Origin: Sphingomonadaceae bacterium
Lineage (GTDB): Bacteria; Pseudomonadota; Alphaproteobacteria; Sphingomonadales; Sphingomonadaceae
Assembly: GCA_019239915.1 (NCBI GenBank)
Contig: JAFAZF010000013.1
Location: 41,008-105,007 of the forward strand
Length of the DNA: 64,000 nt
Direction: 5' to 3'
The notes beneath the pieces were generated by a model. That model did not search any database. It was given only the letters and a program-made list of their open reading frames with translations, and was not told where the DNA came from. Position 1 is the first letter of the stretch. Each line of letters begins with the position of its first letter. The translations under genes were made by a program, and so were the position numbers. Below, piece after piece: positions 1 to 5,810 of the stretch.

Positions 1-51
1 GGCATCGTAGAAGGCGCAGGCTTCAATGATGGCGGGGTCGAGGTCGGTCAT
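1..51 (-). CDS. N-terminal fragment of an unidentified protein, divergent from the accessory operon
   Basis: An open frame runs off the left edge and begins with ATG at 51-49, reading MTDLDPAIIEACAFYDA. Only 17 residues are visible, so no family can be named. It faces away from the acyl-carrier-like gene at 128 and shares the 76-bp region between them, which holds an inverted repeat. A GAGGTG about 13 bases upstream of the ATG is a weak ribosome-binding site. It could be another member of the accessory module or an unrelated neighbour. Confidence 0.4.
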   Translation of the reverse strand, partial: MTDLDPAIIEACAFYDA

Positions 52-72
52 CGACAAGATCTAGCACCTCAC

Positions 73-100
73 TTGCATGTCGGCAAATCCGACATTATAG
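73..100 (+). promoter_or_regulatory. Divergent promoter with perfect inverted repeat (candidate repressor operator)
   Basis: Positions 77-83 (ATGTCGG) and 89-95 (CCGACAT) form a perfect 7-bp inverted repeat around a 5-bp spacer. They overlap TTGCAT at 73-78 (-35-like) and TTATAG at 95-100 (-10-like), which are 16 bp apart. The site lies 32 bp before the first gene of an operon that encodes an XRE regulator and an ImmA/IrrE peptidase. Autorepression through this site is the natural inference. It could also control the divergent gene at 51. Confidence 0.55.
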
Positions 101-127
101 AAGGGTGAAGTTCTGGAAAGACACGCT

Positions 128-478
128 ATGGCCGTCGCCGCCCTTGCCTCTCCCATCCCGCAGACCGCTCCGCCGGCCTTCCCGGCCGCCGCGGTCGAAA
201 CGGCTGTACGCGACGAGCTGATCGAAGCTGTGAAGGCGGAAGCGATGATTAAGGGGGTCGCCCTACCGGCGTCGGCGGCGGCAATCGGTGAGACCGCCTT
301 CCAGGTCGACTCGCTCGTCGCGGTGTCGATCCTCTGCACGGTCGAGCCGATCGTCGGCTTTGAACTACCCGACAGCGTGGTGAGGACGGGCGGCTATTCG
401 TCGGTCGACGAGGCGCTGGCGCATTTGGTGCCGCGCATTCAGCTGCAATGGACGAAACGGAAAGGAGGCAAGCCATGA
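128..478 (+). CDS. Acyl-carrier-protein-like protein
   Basis: This 116-residue protein has an Ala/Pro-rich N-terminus and a C-terminal half like an acyl carrier protein. D61-S62-L63 matches the DSL site where phosphopantetheine is attached to Ser. It is followed by a helix containing VEPIVGFELPD, as in the ACP helix II and loop, and then a short terminal helix (SVDEALAHLV). It is the first gene of a compact operon, and its stop overlaps the start of the XRE gene (ATGA at 475-478). No fatty-acid or polyketide gene is nearby, so the partner and cargo are unknown. An ACP fold is likely from the motif spacing, but carrier function is inferred only. Confidence 0.6.
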   Translation: MAVAALASPIPQTAPPAFPAAAVETAVRDELIEAVKAEAMIKGVALPASAAAIGETAFQVDSLVAVSILCTVEPIVGFELPDSVVRTGGYSSVDEALAHLVPRIQLQWTKRKGGKP

Positions 479-849
479 CCCAAGCCGCCGTTCGTGAGGA
501 AAGCGATGAACTGGAGCGGCGACGCCTCGGTGAGCGCCTGCGCGAGGCCCGCAAGTATCTCGGGCTCAAGCAGGAAGAAGTCGCCACCTACCTGAAGATC
601 CCGCGCACCGCGCTGACCGACATCGAGAACGGCCAGCGGCGGGTCGAGGCGATCGAGCTCAGCCGGCTCGCCAGGCTCTATCGCCAGCCGGTCGGCTTCT
701 TCACGGGAGAGGACGCGGACGCCGCGGCGCTGCCGGTCGACGTGGCCCACCTCGCCCGCCGCGTGGCCGCGCTCTCTCCGCAAGATCGCGATGAGCTCGG
801 CCGGTTCGCGGACTATCTGCGCGCGCGCTCACGCGCTGGCCAGGGCTGA
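475..849 (+). CDS. XRE-family helix-turn-helix transcriptional regulator
   Basis: This 124-residue protein carries an XRE/Cro helix-turn-helix at about residues 18-72: LREARKYLGLKQEEVATYL, then IPRTALTDIENGQRRV and LARLYRQPV. The C-terminal part is short and helical. The start at 475 is chosen over an in-frame ATG at 448 because AGGAGG at 463-468 sits six bases before it and ATGA couples it to the upstream gene. It is followed after five bases by an ImmA/IrrE-type peptidase, the usual partner that cleaves or relieves such repressors. It probably binds the inverted repeat at 77-95. Confidence 0.88.
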   Translation: MTQAAVREESDELERRRLGERLREARKYLGLKQEEVATYLKIPRTALTDIENGQRRVEAIELSRLARLYRQPVGFFTGEDADAAALPVDVAHLARRVAALSPQDRDELGRFADYLRARSRAGQG

Positions 850-854
850 TCCGG

Positions 855-1868
855 ATGGCGGCGGCCGATTATGCGGGCGCGGTGCGCGCAGGCACGCTCG
901 CCGCGGCGCGCCTGCACCAGCGGCTCGACCTGCGGCCCACGATCGAGGCGCGCGGTGGGAATGTCGATGTGTTCGGTGCGATCCACACGCTCGACCTGCC
1001 GCTGCTCGTGCGGCCGCTCCAGGGTCTGCTCGGGGCGTACCTCAGCGATCCCGCGCCCGGCGTTCTCGTCACAACGCAGCGGCCGATGGCGATCCAGCGC
1101 TTCACGGCGGCGCACGAGCTTGGCCACTTCGCCATGCGTCACGCGCCGAGCCTCGATGATGAAAGCATCCTGCGGCGGATGCCGCTGGCCGGCGCGCCGG
1201 TCGAGGATTTTCAAGAGGTCGAAGCCGACGCCTTCGCGACCGGCTTCATGATGCCGCGTTGGCTGATCCAGTGGCACGCCGCGCGCCAGGGCTGGACCGT
1301 CGCCGACCTCCGCCGGGCGAACCGCGTGTATCAGCTCGCGCTGCGGCTGGGGGCGAGTTACGAGGCGACCTGCTGGACGCTGGTGCGCCACCGCCTGACC
1401 ACCGCGCCCACCGCCCGTGAGTTGCTGCGCACCCAGCCGCGCGAACTCAAGGTCGCACTGCTGGCAGACTACCGGCCGGATGACTATCGCGGCGACGTCT
1501 GGCTCCTGACCGAACGCGACGCCGGCACGCGGATCGACGGCAGCCGTAATGACCTGTTCGTGCTGAGGCTCGAGGAGCACAGCGGCGGCGGCTATCTCTG
1601 GAACATCGACCAGCTCAGGGACAGCGGGTTCGCGATCGTCCGCGACGGGCTCGAAGCCATCGACGGTGACGGGATCGGCGGGCCGGTCATCCGCCGCGTC
1701 ACCGCGGCGCCGGAGGAAGGCGGCTACGGGCTGCTGCAGCTTGACGAGCGGCGCCCCTGGGAGCCTGACCCGCCGCTGTCGCGCCTCGCCCTCGATTTCG
1801 ATCTGACCGGTCCCGAGGAGGAGGGTTATTCGCGGGCCGAGCGGCGGAGGCTTCTCGAAGCCGCATGA
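855..1868 (+). CDS. ImmA/IrrE-family zinc metallopeptidase
   Basis: This 337-residue protein has the zinc-peptidase motif HELGH at residues 87-91 within FTAAHELGHFAMRH. Downstream EVEADAFATGFMMP supplies the third-ligand region typical of ImmA/IrrE (COG2856). The remaining 170 or so residues form a C-terminal extension of unknown role, probably a sensor. Family members cleave a partner XRE repressor after stress or a mobile-element signal. Here the XRE gene lies directly upstream. The stop overlaps the next start as ATGA (1865-1868), so translation is coupled. Confidence 0.87.
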   Translation: MAAADYAGAVRAGTLAAARLHQRLDLRPTIEARGGNVDVFGAIHTLDLPLLVRPLQGLLGAYLSDPAPGVLVTTQRPMAIQRFTAAHELGHFAMRHAPSLDDESILRRMPLAGAPVEDFQEVEADAFATGFMMPRWLIQWHAARQGWTVADLRRANRVYQLALRLGASYEATCWTLVRHRLTTAPTARELLRTQPRELKVALLADYRPDDYRGDVWLLTERDAGTRIDGSRNDLFVLRLEEHSGGGYLWNIDQLRDSGFAIVRDGLEAIDGDGIGGPVIRRVTAAPEEGGYGLLQLDERRPWEPDPPLSRLALDFDLTGPEEEGYSRAERRRLLEAA

Positions 1869-2551
1869 CCGTCGTCACCGTGCTGAATGACCTGCGGGCC
1901 GAACTCGGCGCGGCGCGGAACCAGGGACCGCGACCGACCTGCCTCGCCTTCGCGGCCAGCGACGCGCACGCCGCGCTGCGGCCCGGGTGGGAGCCGCTGT
2001 CGTGCGAGTTCGCCTTCTACCATGCGCAGCGGCGGGCCGGACGGCCGCCGGACAGCGGCGCGACCCTCGACGCCATGCTCACAACACTGCGTCACGACGG
2101 GCAGCCCGCCGAGCCAGGGTGGCCCTACCTCGCCGCAACGCCGACGGACGTGGCGGTCTGGTCGCCGCCGGCGGAGGTCGGGCCTCGGTTTGGACGCCTC
2201 GGCGCACCGCAGGCGGCCTCCGTCGATGGCGTGATCGGCGAGATCGGCGCAGGGCGGCCGATGATCCTGCTCCTGATGCTGTCGCGCAGCTTCTACGCTC
2301 CTGGTGCCGACGCGGTGATCCGCGAAGCGGCCGGTGAGGCACCCGAGCCGGCCCGACGGCACGCGGTCGTCGCCGTAGGCCATGGGACCGTTAGCGGCGA
2401 ACGCGTCATCCTGGTTCGCAACAGCTGGGGGTGTGGCTGGGGCGACGCGGGTCACGGATGGCTGACGGAAAGCTTCATCGCGCCGCGCCTCTTCGCGGCC
2501 GCGTTGCTGACGGAGGACGTTGATGTATCTGCCGGTTCCGCCGCAGCCTGA
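1865..2551 (+). CDS. Papain-like (C1-type) cysteine peptidase
   Basis: This 228-residue protein keeps the full papain-fold catalytic set. Q20 lies in the oxyanion position (NQGPRPTCLAF) with nucleophile C26. H166 lies in RRHAVVAVGHG, and N186 lies in VRNSWGCGWGDAGHGW, the family's NSWG signature. There is no signal peptide or propeptide, so it is probably cytoplasmic and not made as a zymogen. It overlaps the metallopeptidase gene by 4 bp and the thymidylate-synthase-like gene by 29 bp. Two unrelated peptidases in one small operon suggest a proteolytic trigger or activation step. The substrate is unknown. Confidence 0.85.
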   Translation: MTVVTVLNDLRAELGAARNQGPRPTCLAFAASDAHAALRPGWEPLSCEFAFYHAQRRAGRPPDSGATLDAMLTTLRHDGQPAEPGWPYLAATPTDVAVWSPPAEVGPRFGRLGAPQAASVDGVIGEIGAGRPMILLLMLSRSFYAPGADAVIREAAGEAPEPARRHAVVAVGHGTVSGERVILVRNSWGCGWGDAGHGWLTESFIAPRLFAAALLTEDVDVSAGSAAA

Positions 2552-3293
2552 TTGTGCGAGCGCCTGGCGCGAGGCGGTGCGGCTCGTCGACGCCGCTCCC
2601 GGGCGCCAAGCCTACAACGTGATCATCGACGTGGCCGATCCTGTCGCCAATGCGTCGATGGCCCATGCCGGGATCAGGGCGGTGGACGCCTTTCTCGCCG
2701 CCCGCGCGAAGCCGGTCGACACGGTCGCCAACACGATCTTCCCCGCCTCGCTCTATCACCGGCACGGCGCACCCGGCTTCTTCGACGTGTTCGAGAAGCG
2801 CGTCCTGCCGAAGGTCCGCCGCGGCGAGCGCTGGTCGGGCTACTATTTCGAGCGGATGATGGCCTTCCCGGTCCCCGAGGGCGAGCCGCCCAATCAGCTG
2901 TGGGACATCGTCGAGCGCATGAAGAGTGACGACGTGCGCGCGCTCAACAAGTTCGAGCTCTCGCTGTTCGATCCGGTCCGCGACGTCGACAACTCGCCTT
3001 ACGGCGGGCAGTGCCTGAGCTTCCTGAGCTTCAAGGTCGTTCCGGCGGCGGCCAAGATGGTGACGCTGACTGCCATGTACCGCAACCACTTCTACATCGA
3101 GAAGCTGCTTGGCAACCTGATCGGCCTCGGTCGCCTGATGGCGTTCGTCGCGCGCGAGACCGGGTTCAAGGTGGGACCGCTGACCGTGATCTCGACGCAC
3201 GCCAAGATCGATCAGCCCGCGCGCTGCCGGCGCGGAGAGATCGAAGCCTTGCTCGCGGCCTACGATCAGGTGGCGCTCGCGCTCGCCGCCTAA
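2523..3293 (+). CDS. Thymidylate-synthase-like protein
   Basis: This 256-residue protein, close to ThyA in length, follows the thymidylate synthase pattern in its second half. Candidate nucleophile C164 lies in GGQCLSFLSFKV. It is followed by LTAMYRNHFYIEKLLGNLIG (in place of the RSxD...FN block) and then GRLMAFVARETGFKVG...STHAKI (in place of the C-terminal GDxHxY). ThyA's canonical PCH and RSxD are not kept exactly, so the substrate may be another pyrimidine nucleotide. ATG 2523 is used because GGAGGA at 2512-2517 is well spaced, although a TTG lies directly before it. Its stop overlaps the convergent glycosylase gene's stop. Confidence 0.72.
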   Translation: MYLPVPPQPDCASAWREAVRLVDAAPGRQAYNVIIDVADPVANASMAHAGIRAVDAFLAARAKPVDTVANTIFPASLYHRHGAPGFFDVFEKRVLPKVRRGERWSGYYFERMMAFPVPEGEPPNQLWDIVERMKSDDVRALNKFELSLFDPVRDVDNSPYGGQCLSFLSFKVVPAAAKMVTLTAMYRNHFYIEKLLGNLIGLGRLMAFVARETGFKVGPLTVISTHAKIDQPARCRRGEIEALLAAYDQVALALAA

Positions 3294-3967
3294 ACCGCGC
3301 GAAGTGGCAAGTCGGCAAGCGCCGGCGCATCACCGTCGACGCCATAGAGCGCGAGAACGCCGGCGATGAACTCGGCCTGCCCGCCATAGCTCGGGTGACG
3401 GACGGTCGTGACCGGGATGTCGAGGTCGGCCAGCGCTAATCCGGCATCGCGCCCGATTGCCACGATTCGGCGCGGCTGGATCATCGCGACGAGCGCCAAC
3501 AGGAAGGGCCAAGCGGCGTCGCGCTCGGCGCGGCTGTGGCAGCGATTGGTCAGCGGATCGCCCGGCTCGTGCGGATGAAGCGGAAAGATGTTCCAGAGCA
3601 CAACGGGCTCGCCGATGCGGGCAAGGACACGCCAGACGACCGCGGCGGTGCGCTCGGCGACGACCGGACCTCGGGTGGCGCGGTCAAGCTCGATCCCGCC
3701 GAGCAGCGTGCTCGCATAGGTCAGATGAACCTCGTCGGTGAGCGGGACGCCGGTGCGGCGACCGCCGCGGTAGCCGAGGTCGCGGGCGATCCAGATGGTG
3801 TCGACCCGCGCTTCGAGGGCCGCATGGAGGCAGCGGACGAGATTGCGTCGGCGGACGTTCGCGGCGTCCGCCCGGTCGTGCAAGGGACAGCAATCGACAT
3901 AGGGGTTGAAGACTGATTTGAGCGACAAATCCGCCAAGGCGTCGGCGAAGGTGGTCGGCATCTTCAT
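3290..3967 (-). CDS. Uracil-DNA glycosylase superfamily protein
   Basis: This 225-residue protein has UDG-fold landmarks. F20-N-P-Y-V-D25 is in the first motif. IWIARDLGYRGGRRTG (58-73) corresponds to the water-activating loop. WNIFPLHPHEPG (124-135) with NR at 140-141 follows. H190-P-S-Y matches the HPS-type second motif. The family excises uracil or other altered bases from DNA. The start is placed at 3967, where ATGA overlaps the upstream MazG-like gene; a longer frame exists but lies inside that gene. The stop overlaps the convergent thymidylate-synthase-like gene by 4 bp. Base specificity cannot be read from sequence. Confidence 0.8.
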   Translation of the reverse strand: MKMPTTFADALADLSLKSVFNPYVDCCPLHDRADAANVRRRNLVRCLHAALEARVDTIWIARDLGYRGGRRTGVPLTDEVHLTYASTLLGGIELDRATRGPVVAERTAAVVWRVLARIGEPVVLWNIFPLHPHEPGDPLTNRCHSRAERDAAWPFLLALVAMIQPRRIVAIGRDAGLALADLDIPVTTVRHPSYGGQAEFIAGVLALYGVDGDAPALADLPLRAV

Positions 3968-5100
3968 GGGAGCGTCTCGATCCTGAGCTGGCGCGCGTCC
4001 ATGTCGATGAGGACGCGGCCCCGACGATGCTCGCGTAGGAAGCGGAAGGCGGCGTAGCCCTGTAGGATGGCCTCCTCCCAAAGCCACAGAGGGCACTGCT
4101 CGGCTTCGTAGCCGGCGACGAACTGGCGGACGTGCTTCAGCAGGTCGAAGGGCAGATCGCCATGACCCAGGCCGGCGAACAGGTCGAGATTGACTGCCTG
4201 TCCGAAGATCCAGGTCGTGATGCCTTCTTCGATCAGCGTGGCACGCGCGCCGTCCTGGGCGTCGTCGATTGTCGGATCGGATTTCCGCTTCAGCCGGAAC
4301 AATGCGCGGATCACCGGCGACCAACTGAGCACCGCGACATAGGCATAGTGGAACACGTCATGGAACCGATAGTCATCGGCGGTCATGGCGTTATCGGTCA
4401 GCCGATCGCCGATATTGATGCCGTTGCAGCGCTGGAAGACGTAGGTCCGGCCGCGCACCTGCCGCTCGAAAACTTCGATGGCGAGTTGCCGCGGCAACCG
4501 CTCCGCCGGCTCGGCGAGCGCGTCGAGCGGCTCGGGGTAGCGGCGCGCACGTGGCCAGCGGTCGGCAATCTTGGCGAGGTTCTTCACCGCGGCCGCCTCC
4601 AGCGTGACGCCGGCCTCGTTTGCAGCCTGGATCAGAGTGCCTGCAATCGCGGTAAGCCGAGCGGTCGAAACGTCTTGGTCGTTGCCGACGAGAAACCCGA
4701 CCTGGCTCGCGAGCTTCAAAAGCGTCCGCTCGAAGGCGGAGGTCGGCTCGCCCCCGCGCGGCATAATCTCGGGCTGAAGCCCAGCCAGCGTGAGCGGCTC
4801 GTCGCTCGCCCGCTGCGACGCAGCCTGCCCGAAGACCTCAACCAGGCTGACGCCCGCGCGTGAGGCAACCGCCGCAAGATACCAGAGGACATCGCCCAGC
4901 TCTTCAACGACGGCTCCCGCATACCCGCGATAGGAGGCACGATCGCGCTGCTTCTTCTTAACTTCGCTGAGAAGACTGCCCGTCTCGCCAAATAGGCCGA
5001 GCAGCGGGAAGGCCAACGAGCCGCCGTCGCTGCGCTGATCGGTGGCGGCCGCTTGGGCGGCGTAGTCGGCAATCGTCAGTGGCCTGAATGTATCGGTCAC
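3964..5100 (-). CDS. MazG-like nucleotide pyrophosphohydrolase with long C-terminal extension
   Basis: This protein has about 378 residues. Residues 30-80 form a MazG-like all-alpha NTP-pyrophosphatase core: GLFGE39TGSLLSE46VKKK, then VVEE67LGD70VLWYLAAVA. The second acidic residue of the usual ExxE is Ser (S42), while ExxD is intact. About 250 further residues include FHDVFHYAYVAVLSW and EEGITTWIFG, a helical region I do not recognise. GTG 5100 is chosen because the protein-like sequence starts there; an upstream extension to 5355 looks non-coding. It is coupled to the UDG gene by ATGA. Likely role: hydrolysing particular (d)NTPs. Confidence 0.78.
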   Translation of the reverse strand: MTDTFRPLTIADYAAQAAATDQRSDGGSLAFPLLGLFGETGSLLSEVKKKQRDRASYRGYAGAVVEELGDVLWYLAAVASRAGVSLVEVFGQAASQRASDEPLTLAGLQPEIMPRGGEPTSAFERTLLKLASQVGFLVGNDQDVSTARLTAIAGTLIQAANEAGVTLEAAAVKNLAKIADRWPRARRYPEPLDALAEPAERLPRQLAIEVFERQVRGRTYVFQRCNGINIGDRLTDNAMTADDYRFHDVFHYAYVAVLSWSPVIRALFRLKRKSDPTIDDAQDGARATLIEEGITTWIFGQAVNLDLFAGLGHGDLPFDLLKHVRQFVAGYEAEQCPLWLWEEAILQGYAAFRFLREHRRGRVLIDMDARQLRIETLP

Positions 5101-5361
5101 GAGGCGTATCCCGCCTGCGGCAACAGGGAACTGCGGGCTATGCGGACGGAGGGGTAAGGAGTTCCGAGCACCATCTTCTCTAGCTGTGCGGGTCATGACC
5201 GGCGTGTCGCGCGCGGCGAGACGTAGAAGTCCGAATGTGTTGAGGTCGAGCGAATCTCCTTCCGGGCGATTGCCAGCTTGGCGGCGGATCACCGTGACGG
5301 CAATCGGCGAGCTCGCGCCAGCTTTGGCTTGCTCGCCCGTTATGGTTGGTCGCACCGCCGA

Positions 5362-5724
5362 TCACGCGGCGGCGTTCGTGATGTCGGCTTCCGCATTGAG
5401 GCTGGCCACGTAAGCGGCTGCAGCCGGCCCGGGACCATACCAACCGTAACGCAGCCGAGCGAGCACTCCGTCGGCAGTAAGGAGCTTGATGACCGGGCGG
5501 GACACGCCTGCTGCGTTGAGTTCACAGCTCCTCACCTCACCCTGCCGGAGCGCGAGCGACGCCGCAAGGTATCTCGGCCCTTGCCGCTTTCGCTCAGTCG
5601 AGCGTAGCGCCTTTTCGTGTGCCTGCGCGCTCTGGCGTGCTTTGACTTTTTCCTTCGGGTCCGGGAGTAGGAGGGTTATAGCGTATGCGTCGTCGGAACC
5701 TTGCAGCGACCCGGCGAGCCACAT
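5362..5724 (-). CDS. Possible winged-helix-like small protein or gene remnant
   Basis: A 120-residue frame starts at ATG 5724; a GTG at 5757 would extend it. Its C-terminal half has a winged-helix look: RQGEVRSCELNAAGVSRPVI (recognition-helix-like), KLLTADGVLARLRYGWYGPG (wing), as in many small regulator and restriction-antitoxin domains. The N-terminal half is low-complexity and basic. It lies upstream of the MazG-like gene on the same strand with a 261-bp gap. It may be a decayed fragment of a larger gene, and a real function is uncertain. Confidence 0.35.
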   Translation of the reverse strand: MWLAGSLQGSDDAYAITLLLPDPKEKVKARQSAQAHEKALRSTERKRQGPRYLAASLALRQGEVRSCELNAAGVSRPVIKLLTADGVLARLRYGWYGPGPAAAAYVASLNAEADITNAAA

Positions 5725-5793
5725 TCCTGGCGAGCGATCGCATCGCACCCGCGGCACCGGCTGTCGCTTCCAGCTTTCCGGCCAAGCGTATTA

Positions 5794-5805
5794 GTCTTAT
5801 AAGAC
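5794..5805. promoter_or_regulatory. 12-bp perfect palindrome just before the PBP start
   Basis: GTCTTATAAGAC is a perfect palindrome five bases before the ATG at 5811, where a ribosome-binding site would normally lie. No good Shine-Dalgarno sequence is present. It may be a regulator site or chance. Confidence 0.25.
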
Positions 5806-5810
5806 AGTAG

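Larger units (their letters stand above)
5101..5810. other. 710-bp boundary between accessory module and core genes
   Basis: There is no well-supported gene here. It holds one minus-strand reading frame with a winged-helix-like C-terminus (5362-5724, listed separately) and the upstream region of the penicillin-binding protein gene. I saw no tRNA, direct repeat or integrase that would mark an attachment site. Confidence 0.6.

Noticed and set aside
3968..4324. N-terminal extension of the UDG-like protein to 4324
   Set aside because: The extra 119 residues are Arg/Pro-rich shadow of the MazG-like gene; ATG 3967 gives ATGA coupling and a normal UDG length.
5101..5355. N-terminal extension of the MazG-like protein to 5355
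   Set aside because: The extra 85 residues are not protein-like in composition, and the MazG core pattern begins shortly after GTG 5100.
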